NCBI GenBank assembly: GCA_017993835.1
Contig: JAGOLX010000005.1
Location: forward strand, 132,019-196,018
Reading direction: 5' to 3'
Source of the DNA: Phycisphaerae bacterium
GTDB lineage: Bacteria > Planctomycetota > Phycisphaerae > Sedimentisphaerales > Anaerobacaceae
Length of the DNA: 64,000 nt
The notes beneath the pieces were generated by a model that ran no database searches, was not told where the DNA came from, and saw only the letters and a list, made by a program, of their open reading frames with translations. The position numbers and the translations under genes are program-made. Of this stretch, positions 8,661-17,210 are shown one piece after another; the stretch's first letter is position 1, and every line of letters starts with the position of its first letter.

Positions 8661-10318
8661 TGAATCGACGTCGCGTACATCTTGTTCTGGTCCTTGCTGC
8701 GGCGGGCGTCGTATGCTTGGCCGCATCCGGCCCTGCTGTGCCGGATCAGGCTTCACCGGCGGGGCGACCGCCACGGATCGAGCCGGACTACGGCGGAACG
8801 GTGATCCCGCCGAACATCACGCCGCTGAACTTCCTCGTCCGCGAGAGCGGGTCGCGATATCGGGTCCGGATCGCGGCGAGGCAGGGCAGTCCGATCCAGA
8901 TCGACAGTCGCTCGGCGAAGATTGCGATTTCCGAGAGACTGTGGCGCAAACTGCTCCTGGAGAGTCGCGGGCAGGACCTGGCGTTCGAGGTGCAGGTGCA
9001 GACTGCGGATGGATGGCGGAGCTTCGACGCGTTCTCTGTCCACGTGGCGAAGGAGGACATCGACGGTTATCTCGTCTACCGCCGAATCCACCCGGCCCAT
9101 TCCGCCTGGCGGGACATGGGGATCTACCAGCGCGACCTGCGGACGTTCGAGGAGTCCACCATCCTGACGAACGACTACTTCCGCGGCGGGTGCGTCAATT
9201 GCCACACGTTCTGCAACAATCGCACCGACACCATGCTGCTCAGCACGCGAAGCGGGGATTACGGCAACTCCGCCGTCATCCTCAAGGACGGCCTGACCGA
9301 GAAGGTCGGGTCCACCTTCGGCTATGCCTCCTGGCACCCGAACGGCAGAGTCCTCGCCTATACGAGCATGAAGGTGGCCATGTTCCTCCACGCGGCGGGC
9401 GAGGAGGTCCGCGACGTGATCGATCTCGATTCGCTGCTGGCGTACTACGATGCGGGATCGCAGACGGTCAAGACCGCCCCCGATCTGGCGAAGAAGGACC
9501 GGCTCGAGACGTACCCGACGTGGTCGCCCGACGGGCGGTTCCTGTACTTCTGCAGCGCACCGTTGACGTGGACGAGCCGCAACGCGATTCCCGAGAAGTA
9601 CAGCGAGATCAGGTACGATCTGATGCGGATTCCCTACGATCCGAACGCCGACACGTGGGGCCAGGCCGAGACGGTTCTGGCCGCACAGGAGACGGGCCGG
9701 AGCATTCTTCTGCCCCGGATCAGTCCGGACGGGCGATGGCTGCTCGTGTCCATGTGTGATTACGGCTGTTTCCCGGTCTACCGCAAGAGCAGCGATCTGT
9801 ACCTGATCGACCTCAAAGCCGCCCCGACGAGGGACGCGACTCTCGGCGCGCGACAGGGGTTTGAGGCGGAGAAGTCGAACGAGGAGATTCTTCCGCCTCA
9901 AAGCAGGTCCGACCTGCCTTTTTCCGAATGCCGGTACGAAGCTCGACGCCTCGAGATCAACAGCGACGAGAGCGAGAGCTGGCACAGTTGGTCCTCGAAC
10001 AGCCGGTGGATCGCGTTTAGCAGCAAGCGGGGCAACGGCACGTTCACCCGGACATACCTCAGCTACGTCGATCCCAATGGAGTGGCCCACAGACCGTTCG
10101 TCCTGCCCCAGAGGGACCCGACGCACTACGATTCGTGTCTATGGACATACAGCGTCCCGGAACTCGTGACGGAGCCTGTCCAGGTGACCAAGGAGTCGCT
10201 CGGTCGAGTGGTGCGGCGTGCTCGGAAGGTCTCCGTCGAAATGCCCATCACGACCGCGACGCCGAGACCCGAGAAGGCCCCCGAAGGCACGACGCCATAC
10301 CTGGCAGGCCGGGAGTAG
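8660..10318 (+). CDS. Exported PD40 beta-propeller protein with a CxxCH haem motif
   Basis: 552-residue exported protein starting at GTG 8660, whose G is the last base of the upstream TAG stop, so translation is coupled. An N-terminal signal peptide (VHLVLVLAAAGVVCLAA) is followed by a beta domain. A single c-type haem attachment motif, C178-V-N-C181-H182, comes next. WD40-like PD40/TolB propeller repeats then follow (YPTWSPDGRFLYF, RISPDGRWLLVSMCDYG, HSWSSNSRWIAFSSKRGNG). The motif predicts covalent haem after export, though a second axial ligand is not obvious. Proteins of this type accompany DUF6057 proteins in Bacteroidetes as far as I recall. Function is unknown; redox sensing or electron transfer is an inference. 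Confidence 0.78.
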   Translation: MNRRRVHLVLVLAAAGVVCLAASGPAVPDQASPAGRPPRIEPDYGGTVIPPNITPLNFLVRESGSRYRVRIAARQGSPIQIDSRSAKIAISERLWRKLLLESRGQDLAFEVQVQTADGWRSFDAFSVHVAKEDIDGYLVYRRIHPAHSAWRDMGIYQRDLRTFEESTILTNDYFRGGCVNCHTFCNNRTDTMLLSTRSGDYGNSAVILKDGLTEKVGSTFGYASWHPNGRVLAYTSMKVAMFLHAAGEEVRDVIDLDSLLAYYDAGSQTVKTAPDLAKKDRLETYPTWSPDGRFLYFCSAPLTWTSRNAIPEKYSEIRYDLMRIPYDPNADTWGQAETVLAAQETGRSILLPRISPDGRWLLVSMCDYGCFPVYRKSSDLYLIDLKAAPTRDATLGARQGFEAEKSNEEILPPQSRSDLPFSECRYEARRLEINSDESESWHSWSSNSRWIAFSSKRGNGTFTRTYLSYVDPNGVAHRPFVLPQRDPTHYDSCLWTYSVPELVTEPVQVTKESLGRVVRRARKVSVEMPITTATPRPEKAPEGTTPYLAGRE

Positions 10319-10354
10319 TACGGATGTGCGGAAGGTCTCGCGCGGCTGGCGCGT

Positions 10355-10456
10355 TGTCATCCTGAGGCGCAGCCGAAGGATCTGGGCACGGGACAAGAGG
10401 TTTCTCTCGATCGCGAGCCAGATCCTTCACTCCGCTGTGCTCCGTTCAGGATGACA
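10355..10456. repeat. Palindromic dispersed repeat with TGTCATCCTGA ends
   Basis: 102-bp nested palindrome. Outer arms TGTCATCCTGA (10355-10365) and TCAGGATGACA (10446-10456) are perfect inverted repeats. Inner arms GAAGGATCTGG (10375-10385) and CCAGATCCTTC (10418-10428) are also perfect. It follows the CxxCH gene by 37 bp and could end that operon's transcript. The pattern resembles palindromic repeats I have seen in many environmental bacterial genomes; there is no coding content. Confidence 0.85.
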
Positions 10457-10556
10457 GACGTAGCGCACGAGTCTGCCCGAATCCGCATGCGACGAACAAC
10501 TTGCCGACCCGTCCGGGCGCCCTGAAAAAAAACCACAGGAATTCCGAGATTCCCGC

Positions 10557-10603
10557 TTGACAGATTCGACACATGTCGAATATATTCTAGTCCAATAGAA
10601 TAT
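10557..10603 (+). promoter_or_regulatory. BlaI-type promoter and twin operator
   Basis: TTGACA (10557-10562) and TATATT (10581-10586), 18 bp apart, make a strong promoter. Two dyads overlap it: ATTCGAC-acat-GTCGAAT (10564-10581), covering the spacer, and ATATTCTA-gtccaa-TAGAATAT (10582-10603), covering the -10 and start region. BlaI/MecI-family repressors bind such dyads, so the downstream repressor most likely controls itself and the M56 gene here. Confidence 0.75.
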
Positions 10604-10616
10604 GGAGGTGAACGAC

Positions 10617-11042
10617 ATGGGATTGCCGAAGAAGGACAGACCTTCTCGCAAGGTGGACACGGCTATCGAGCTCACGGAAGGCGAGTGGGAGATCATGAGG
10701 GTCGTCTGGGAGAAAGAGCCCTGCGCTGCGGGGACCGTCCAGGAGGAACTGGCCCTCGCTCGGGACCGCGCCTACAGCACCGTCAAGACCACGATGGACC
10801 GCATGGTCGAGAAGGGCTTCCTGAGAATCGAGCGGATCCGCAACCTGCAACTGTTCAGGTCTTGCGTCAGCGAGGTCGAGGCCAAGCGAGGCGAGCTTCG
10901 GCGGATGCTCAAGCGGGCCTTCGACGGGGCGCTGACCCCGATGATGCAGTTCCTGATCGAGCACGAGGGGCTTTCAGCGGAGGAAGCCTCTCAACTGCGC
11001 AAGCTGGTGAACAGAGCGGATGATGCCAAGAGCGACACGTGA
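10617..11042 (+). CDS. BlaI/MecI/CopY-family repressor
   Basis: 141-residue cytoplasmic winged-helix repressor. The N-terminal ~80 residues show the family signature (LTEGEWEIMRVVWEKEP, then RAYSTVKTTMDRMVEKGFL), where the AYSTV segment is the recognition helix region. The C-terminal part is a helical dimer domain. ATG 10617 follows GGAGGTG (10604-10610); an ATG at 10602 lies inside the operator. In known systems the repressor is cleaved or released when a membrane M56 peptidase senses its signal, and the M56 gene lies 33 bp downstream. Two palindromes over the promoter support autoregulation. Nothing indicates a beta-lactamase target: the regulated genes are probably only these two or unlinked ones. 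Confidence 0.9.
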   Translation: MGLPKKDRPSRKVDTAIELTEGEWEIMRVVWEKEPCAAGTVQEELALARDRAYSTVKTTMDRMVEKGFLRIERIRNLQLFRSCVSEVEAKRGELRRMLKRAFDGALTPMMQFLIEHEGLSAEEASQLRKLVNRADDAKSDT

Positions 11043-11075
11043 GCGGGCTGTGCACAGCCTGGGGAGGTCGTGCAA

Positions 11076-14000
11076 ATGACCGAGATCATCAATGGCATGG
11101 GCCGGGGATTCTGCGACTGGGCGGCGACGCTGTTTGTCCAGGTGGGAGTGTTGGTGGTGGTTCTGCTGTGCGTTGATCTGTGCCTGCACAAGCGGGTCCG
11201 AGCGACGCTGCGGTACTGGATCTGGATGCTCGTGTTCGTCAAGCTCCTGTTGCCGCCGAGTCTCTCTGTCCCCACGGGAATTGGCTACTGGTTCGGTGGC
11301 CGCGTATCCCTGCCCTCAGTGGTTTCACCGCAAGCTGCAGACACGCCTGTGACACCGGTGCGGATGGAGCCGGATACTCCCGTCGAGATGCCGTCGGCGG
11401 GGGAGGTGTCGTCTCTGCCTGCACCTACTGCGCCGGTCGAGCCAGTCACAATCGGCGCCGAGCGTCTCACATGGCACGGGGGCGTCTTTCTGCTCTGGAG
11501 TGTCGGTGTGCTGGTCTTCGCGGCGATGGTTGTTCAGCGGTTGTTCTACGTGCGCAGGCTGATCACACACGCGGAGCCGACACAAGGGGATGTGCCCGAT
11601 GTGCTGGACGAATGCCGCCGACGGATGCACATACGCCGGAATGTGAGACTCAGGCTGTCGCCCATTGTGTTCAGTCCTGCGGTTTGCGGATTACTGCGCC
11701 CGACGATTCTCATGCCGACGGCGTTGCTGGAGAGACTGTCGCCGGAGAGTCTGAGAGCCGTTCTAATCCACGAACTGGCCCATGTGAAACGGGGGGACCT
11801 GTGGGTCAATTCGCTCCAGACGGTCCTTCAAGTCGTCTACTTCTACAATCCGCTGGTTTGGCTGGCGAATGCGATCGTACGGCGTGCTCGCGAGCAGGCG
11901 GTTGATGAAATGGTGCTGGTGGCTCTCGACGCCCAGGCCCAGAGCTACGGCAATACGTTGATCGACATTGCGGAAATGACATTCCTGCGAGCGAGCCCGG
12001 CCCTGCGCCTCATCGGCGTGGCCGAGTCCAGGAAGTCGTTAGAAGGGAGGATCAAACACATGATGACCAGACCGATACCGAAGAACGCAAGAGTAGGTGT
12101 GATCGGCGCGTTTGTTGTTATAGCGATCGGTGCGGTCCTGCTACCGATGGCAACGGCAAACACAGAGACGGCAGAACCAGAGTTCACGGGCGGTTTAGCC
12201 AATGACGCTGTTGTCGAGTTCGTGGGGATTTGCAGTTGGGCAACGGAAAAGCCGGTCTGCTGGAAACCTGATGGACTGCCGTTCGAGATGTCAGCGCGTC
12301 CGAAAGCGTGGGATCGCCAGCGGGCGGTGAACGGCCGCGGATTCATATTCCGTGTTGTCCCACGAAGTGGCGCCGATCTGACCTGGGTGATCGACGGAGC
12401 CCAGGGATCGAGTAGCGTGAACGATATCGTCGATGCTCGGGGGGATCGCCTGGAAGACTACTGGGCGATCACCGCGTCCATGGCAGAGGGTCTGAAACAA
12501 ACCACCGTGCGGGTAGGAGTCGCCAACGGCCCTTGGCGAACGGTGGGGAGCCATGATGGAAGGGGGGTACGTGCGGAAGGCGGGGACGCCGGCGGCACGC
12601 TGTGGTCCCAGGCGTTCGAGGATCCTGAGGGGATGCACGTCGTGGTATCGACACAGGGGGGTGCCGATTTCGCCAGGCGAGTAGTCGCCACCGACCGGAG
12701 CGGGATGATCTGTGTACCCTCCGGCACGCATTGCGTCTCTGTAACGAACGTCGTACAGTTGACGGCCACCTTCCGGAACATCAGACGCGGTGACATCAAG
12801 GAATTCCAGTACCAGGTCCGCCCGTACGAGTGGGTCCGGTTCGCAGACGTTTCGCTCACGCCAGGTGTGTCGAGCTCGGTTCGAGTCGAAGCGGAGACGA
12901 CCCCCTCGCAGGATGTCTCGCCCGGTAAGACCGATGCGTCGCAGTCTCCTCCTCTCATTGCCGCCCGCAGCGAGTCGGCCGAGCGACTCGCGGCTCTGGG
13001 CAAGGCGGCGCTGCTCTACACGATTGACCATGAGGACCGATTGCCGGACAGGATCGAGGATCTACCCGATGAGTCGGGACTGGCCAAGTCCTGGCTGATC
13101 GAGAACGTCACGTATCTCGGCAAGCACATGAGGACCTACAATGAGCCCGATACTCCGATCGCCTATGACAAGACGCTGCTCCTCGCAGGCCAGGGGACAA
13201 ACGTTCTGCACCTCGACACGCAGGTGGTCTTCGAGGGACCCGAACGGCTCAAGGAACTCGGCATCATTGGCGTGCCGCCGGAATCTCGCACGCAGTTGGA
13301 GCGACTCGGCAAATCGCTGTTGATATATGCAAGTCAGAACCAACACAAGTATCCCGATACGCTCCAAGACGCGCGGGACTACATCGACAAGAACTGCGAC
13401 TACTCCTGGGTGCTGGCGAATGTGACATACCTGGGCAAAGGGGGAACGCCGCGAGAAGAGCCCGGTCGCGTATTGGCCTATGACAAGTCCCTGTTGAAGG
13501 AGGGAAAGAGCACCAATGCCTTGTACCGCGATTGCCACGTGGCGTGGGTCCGAGTCGATCCGCGAGAGGCGACGACTGGCTCACAGAATGTCTCATGGGG
13601 CGAGCAAGAGGTGCCACCGTCTCCTCCTCTTGAGGCCGCCCGTGTCGAGTCGGCGGAGCAGCTTCGGGCTTTGGGCAAGGCGGCGATAGTCTACGCGGCG
13701 GGCCATGAAGACAGGCTGCCGGACCAGATCGAGGATCTGCCGGACGATCCCGGTCTGGCGAAACCCTGGTGGATCGAGAACGTCGTCTATCTGGGCAAGG
13801 GTGTGAAAACGCACGACGAGCCCGGCACTCCGATTGCCTTTGACAAGACGCTGCTCCTTACACAGCACCGCATGGGCGGCACCAATGTTCTGTACCTCGA
13901 TGCTCAGGTCGCTTTCGAGGATTCCTCGCGGATCGAGAGACTCGGCATTCTTCGCTCCCGGAAGGAATCGCAAATGCAGATGACCAGACTGGGCAAATCG

Positions 14001-14618
14001 TTGCACATCTATGCAAGTGACCACTACCCTCGGTATCCTGACACGCTCCAGGACGCGCAGGACTACATCATCCGCGAGGAGTGCGATCTCTCGTGGATCC
14101 TGGCGAACGCGGCCTATCTGGGAAGGGGCCAGACACTCGACGAAGGCGGTTTCGTGCTGGCCTATGATAAGACCTTGCTGAACGAAGGGGAGGGCACCAC
14201 CGTCTTGTACCGTGACGGCCGTGTGAAGTGGGCGCCGGCTCACTGGCTGCCGGTGATTGGCGTGCCGGCCTCGCGGCTGATCGAGCGAGCCGTGGCGATG
14301 CGTCGTCTCAGAGATGTGGCGGTGGCAGCCATCCAGTATGCTGACGAGCACGACGGCAGTTTCGCACGCGACATGGGCGAGCTGAAACCCTCTATTGCCA
14401 ATAGCGACGTGTCTGCCTGGATGATGGCCAACGTTGAGTACCTGGCGGCGGGAATCAAGGCGGATCAAATGGGTGCAACTGCAACAACCAGACCTCTGGC
14501 GTACTGGAAGACCGCGCCGCCCGCCTTCCAGGGCACCGCAGTTGCTTTCTTCGATACACACGTGGAGTTCATCGCGACCAACGTATTGGCGTCCCTGGGC
14601 ATTCGTCTGGAAGGGTGA
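11076..14618 (+). CDS. M56 (BlaR1-like) membrane peptidase with five pseudopilin-head-like modules
   Basis: 1180-residue receptor. The N-terminal ~365 residues match BlaR1/MecR1 M56 peptidases: four membrane segments (such as TLFVQVGVLVVVLLCVDLC and the last near VGVIGAFVVIAIGAVLL) and a zinc site H232-E-L-A-H236. Residues ~375-620 are a beta-rich region. Residues ~624-1180 hold five tandem modules with a helix like LGKSLLIYASDH, a conserved WxxANVxYLGKG and an ending like GTTVLYRDGRVKW. This end resembles the H-X9-DG region of type II pseudopilins. Modules 1-2 and 3-4 are a 225-residue duplication (nt 12945 and 13620 onward). ATG 11076 is preferred over GTG 11070 given GGGGAGG at 11061-11067. 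The sensed signal is unknown. Confidence 0.85.
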   Translation: MTEIINGMGRGFCDWAATLFVQVGVLVVVLLCVDLCLHKRVRATLRYWIWMLVFVKLLLPPSLSVPTGIGYWFGGRVSLPSVVSPQAADTPVTPVRMEPDTPVEMPSAGEVSSLPAPTAPVEPVTIGAERLTWHGGVFLLWSVGVLVFAAMVVQRLFYVRRLITHAEPTQGDVPDVLDECRRRMHIRRNVRLRLSPIVFSPAVCGLLRPTILMPTALLERLSPESLRAVLIHELAHVKRGDLWVNSLQTVLQVVYFYNPLVWLANAIVRRAREQAVDEMVLVALDAQAQSYGNTLIDIAEMTFLRASPALRLIGVAESRKSLEGRIKHMMTRPIPKNARVGVIGAFVVIAIGAVLLPMATANTETAEPEFTGGLANDAVVEFVGICSWATEKPVCWKPDGLPFEMSARPKAWDRQRAVNGRGFIFRVVPRSGADLTWVIDGAQGSSSVNDIVDARGDRLEDYWAITASMAEGLKQTTVRVGVANGPWRTVGSHDGRGVRAEGGDAGGTLWSQAFEDPEGMHVVVSTQGGADFARRVVATDRSGMICVPSGTHCVSVTNVVQLTATFRNIRRGDIKEFQYQVRPYEWVRFADVSLTPGVSSSVRVEAETTPSQDVSPGKTDASQSPPLIAARSESAERLAALGKAALLYTIDHEDRLPDRIEDLPDESGLAKSWLIENVTYLGKHMRTYNEPDTPIAYDKTLLLAGQGTNVLHLDTQVVFEGPERLKELGIIGVPPESRTQLERLGKSLLIYASQNQHKYPDTLQDARDYIDKNCDYSWVLANVTYLGKGGTPREEPGRVLAYDKSLLKEGKSTNALYRDCHVAWVRVDPREATTGSQNVSWGEQEVPPSPPLEAARVESAEQLRALGKAAIVYAAGHEDRLPDQIEDLPDDPGLAKPWWIENVVYLGKGVKTHDEPGTPIAFDKTLLLTQHRMGGTNVLYLDAQVAFEDSSRIERLGILRSRKESQMQMTRLGKSLHIYASDHYPRYPDTLQDAQDYIIREECDLSWILANAAYLGRGQTLDEGGFVLAYDKTLLNEGEGTTVLYRDGRVKWAPAHWLPVIGVPASRLIERAVAMRRLRDVAVAAIQYADEHDGSFARDMGELKPSIANSDVSAWMMANVEYLAAGIKADQMGATATTRPLAYWKTAPPAFQGTAVAFFDTHVEFIATNVLASLGIRLEG

Positions 14619-14649
14619 GCTGCCATTCACGCAAGACGGGAATCCGTTC

Positions 14650-15921
14650 TCAGTTCCCGATGCAATAGAGGGCCTTCTCCGTGCGGATGAACAGGTTGCC
14701 TTGGGAGATCGCGGGACTGGCGCAGCAGGTCTCGCCCAGATCGTTCTCCGCCAGGACCTTGAACTGTGACCCTTCCTCGACGACGGTGGCCTTGCCCTTC
14801 TCCGAGAGGAAGTAGACCTTGCCGTCGGCGCAGACCGGGGAAGCGGAGAACTTGCTGCCGATCCGCTCGCGCCAGAGGATCTTGCCAGTCGCACCCTCGA
14901 TGCAATTGACGATGCCTTCGTCGGTGATCGAGTACAGGCGAGGGGAGACGTACAACAGGGACGGGACGTGGGGGACCTCCTCGGTCACTCGCCAGGCGAC
15001 GTGGGTTTGCGTGATGTCGCCGGTGCCGCCTAGGCGGACCGCCAGGATGGTCTCCTCGCGGAATCCGGTCGTGCTGAACGACATGCCATCGCCGACGACG
15101 GGGGAGGGGACGACGCCTTCGCCCGGGCTGGAGACGGTCCAGATCCGCTCGCCGGTCTTGAGATCGAATCCCTGCACGACCCCGCCTGCGCTGGTGACGA
15201 GCTGGTCGCGCCCGTCCACGGTCGCGATCTGCGGCGTGGTGTGGGCGATCTGGGAACTGCCCCGGCTGCCTCGCCATCGCACCTTGCCGGTGCGCTTGTC
15301 TATCGCCAGGATGACCGCCTTGTCCCACGGGACCTCCCAGCCGATCCTCTTGTCCGGCCCGGGGCTGCTCCAGTCGAACACGACAATAACCAAGTCCTTG
15401 TAGAGGACGGGCGAGGTTGCCAGGCCGTGCTGGCTGTAGTAATTGAACTCGCTGTTCTTCCAGGCGACGGTCCCATCCATATCCGTCGCGAGGATTTGCC
15501 CGTCGCAGGCGACCATGTACACCCGCTGCCCGTCGGTGGCGGGGGTGGAAGTGGCGTAGGAGTTGGGCCGTTGTTTGTATTTGGGCGTCTGCTGCGTTAC
15601 CTCCTTGTCCCAGAGGATGCTGCCGCTGGTGCGGTCCAGGCGGACCAGACGGTACGACTTGCCGCCGTCGGTGGCGGTTGTCACGAAGACCGCGTCGCCG
15701 AAGATGATGGGGGACGACCAGCTCTCGCCGGGGAGGGGCGTCTTCCACTGGATGTTCGATGTCGGGCTCCACTGGGTGGGTATGCCCTTCTCCAGGGAGA
15801 CCCCTTGCCGTCCCGGCCCGCGAAAGCACGGCCAATCCTCCGCCAGCGTGGTGGACGCCGTGACAAAGGGAACGACCAGAATCGACAGGGTCAATCGTCT
15901 TCTCAAGGCAACCCACTTCAT
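14650..15921 (-). CDS. Exported PQQ-binding-like beta-propeller protein
   Basis: 423-residue exported beta-propeller of the PQQ-like repeat type common in planctomycetes. After a signal peptide (LTLSILVVPFVTASTTLAE) comes the hallmark DWPCFRGPGRQG, then blades such as GSILWDKEV, GTVAWKNSE, GKVRWRGSRG, GERIWTVSS and GKILWRERIG. No dehydrogenase catalytic or PQQ-chelating residues can be assigned, so the fold is used here as a label rather than evidence for PQQ. ATG 15921 has GGAGGTC about 8 nt upstream; a longer reading to 16152 would overlap the divergent esterase gene and bury the signal peptide. It converges on the M56 gene with 31 bp between. Confidence 0.85.
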   Translation of the reverse strand: MKWVALRRRLTLSILVVPFVTASTTLAEDWPCFRGPGRQGVSLEKGIPTQWSPTSNIQWKTPLPGESWSSPIIFGDAVFVTTATDGGKSYRLVRLDRTSGSILWDKEVTQQTPKYKQRPNSYATSTPATDGQRVYMVACDGQILATDMDGTVAWKNSEFNYYSQHGLATSPVLYKDLVIVVFDWSSPGPDKRIGWEVPWDKAVILAIDKRTGKVRWRGSRGSSQIAHTTPQIATVDGRDQLVTSAGGVVQGFDLKTGERIWTVSSPGEGVVPSPVVGDGMSFSTTGFREETILAVRLGGTGDITQTHVAWRVTEEVPHVPSLLYVSPRLYSITDEGIVNCIEGATGKILWRERIGSKFSASPVCADGKVYFLSEKGKATVVEEGSQFKVLAENDLGETCCASPAISQGNLFIRTEKALYCIGN

Positions 15922-16094
15922 AGATCCGACCTCCACGCGAGTATCATCGTCCAGTGTTCTGTCTTGCCTGTTCAAACGCGGCGTCCAGGATACCAGATTC
16001 TCAGTGAAACGCACTGTATTTCTGGGAGCCGAATCGTGGTAAGATCTCTCTCGCGTGCTCGCTGTCCATGAAACCGCTGGGAAAGGAGATGATG

Positions 16095-17201
16095 ATGTAC
16101 GCTCGCTGGTGTCCCCTCGTTGTGTCGGCTGTCCTTGTCGCCGTGCTCGCATTCGAGAGTCCCGTTGCCGCTCAACAACGGGCTCCCGTCCGGTCGCCTG
16201 AGGTCGCGGAGGACGGACGAGTGACCTTTCGGCTCCGTGCGCCCAAGGCTGCGGAGGTCGCGGTCGCCGGACAATGGGGCGGTGACTCCGCCGCGATGAC
16301 CAAGGGCGAAGGGGACGTCTGGAGCGTCACCGTCGGTCCCATCGCGCCGGGCGTCTGGGAGTACAGCTTCCGCGTGGACGGTCTCCAGATGATCGACCCA
16401 GGCAACCCCGCGATCAAGCCGATGCGCGAGCCGCGGACGAGCATCCTGCACATCGCCGGCCGGCCGCCGCTGCTGCACGACTTCCAGGATGTCCCGCATG
16501 GCGTCGTACACAGTCACAGCTACTTCTCGAAGTCCCTGGGCCGTCTGCGGGAACTGGCAGTATACACGCCGCCGGGCTACGAGCAGCAGGCGGATGCCCG
16601 CTTCCCGACGCTCTACCTCCAGCATGGCAGCGGCGACAACCAGGCGACCTGGGTCGTCCACGGCAAGGCCCACTGGATTCTCGACAACCTGATCGCCCAG
16701 GGCAAGGCCCGTCCGATGGTGGTCGTGATGATGGACGGCCACGCAGGCGACCGCTCGGCATCGGGACCGCAGGGCAACACACAGGCCTTCGAGCGGGACT
16801 TGCTCCAGGATGTCATGCCCTTCGTCGAGGCCAACTATCGGGTGAAGACCGACGCCGCGAGTCGCTGCATCGCCGGCCTGAGCATGGGAGGCGGCCAGTC
16901 GCTCAGCATCGGTCTGAATCACTTGGATCGTTTTGCCTGGGTGGCGGGCTTCAGCTCGTCCGCTCCCTCTCGCGAGACGGTCGCGGGAGCACTGGATGAT
17001 GCCGCCGCGACGAATGAGAAGCTCAAGTTGCTCTGGATCGCCTGCGGCAAAGACGATTTTCTGCTCAAACGCAACGAGGACTTCATCTCGCTGCTCAAGG
17101 ACAAGGGCATCGAGCACGAGTGGCACCTGACGGAAGGCAACCACAGTTGGCCTGTTTGGCGGATCTATCTGGCCGACCTGGCGCCGAAGCTGTTCCAGTA
17201 A
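16095..17201 (+). CDS. Exported esterase (feruloyl-esterase/esterase D type) with N-terminal E-set domain
   Basis: 368-residue exported alpha/beta hydrolase. A signal peptide is followed by a CBM48-like immunoglobulin domain (~35-120; VTFRLRAPKAAEVAVAG) and then the esterase domain. The nucleophile is S263 in GLSMGG. The expected acid is in ACGKDD and the histidine is in EGNHSWPVW near the C-terminus. This layout is typical of xylan-associated acetyl or feruloyl esterases (XynZ/Fae1A type). ATG 16095 is favoured because AAGGAG (16083-16088) gives normal spacing, but ATG 16089, 16092 and 16068 are in frame. Its stop lies 9 bp from the stop of the convergent metallo-beta-lactamase gene, with a 12-bp palindrome between them. 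Confidence 0.85.
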   Translation: MYARWCPLVVSAVLVAVLAFESPVAAQQRAPVRSPEVAEDGRVTFRLRAPKAAEVAVAGQWGGDSAAMTKGEGDVWSVTVGPIAPGVWEYSFRVDGLQMIDPGNPAIKPMREPRTSILHIAGRPPLLHDFQDVPHGVVHSHSYFSKSLGRLRELAVYTPPGYEQQADARFPTLYLQHGSGDNQATWVVHGKAHWILDNLIAQGKARPMVVVMMDGHAGDRSASGPQGNTQAFERDLLQDVMPFVEANYRVKTDAASRCIAGLSMGGGQSLSIGLNHLDRFAWVAGFSSSAPSRETVAGALDDAAATNEKLKLLWIACGKDDFLLKRNEDFISLLKDKGIEHEWHLTEGNHSWPVWRIYLADLAPKLFQ

Positions 17202-17210
17202 CCCGCGGGT

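Noticed and set aside
6591-8774. 727-codon minus-strand frame covering the DUF6057 gene
   Set aside because: It runs through the palindromic repeat and has no motif; the plus strand has a coherent set of membrane segments and an overlapping downstream start.
10617-14618. BlaI/M56 pair as a beta-lactam resistance locus
   Set aside because: No beta-lactamase or PBP2a gene is nearby, and the receptor lacks a penicillin-binding domain.
14650-15921. True PQQ-dependent dehydrogenase
   Set aside because: The propeller lacks recognisable PQQ/calcium ligands and is shorter than quinoprotein dehydrogenases; only the repeat fold is supported.
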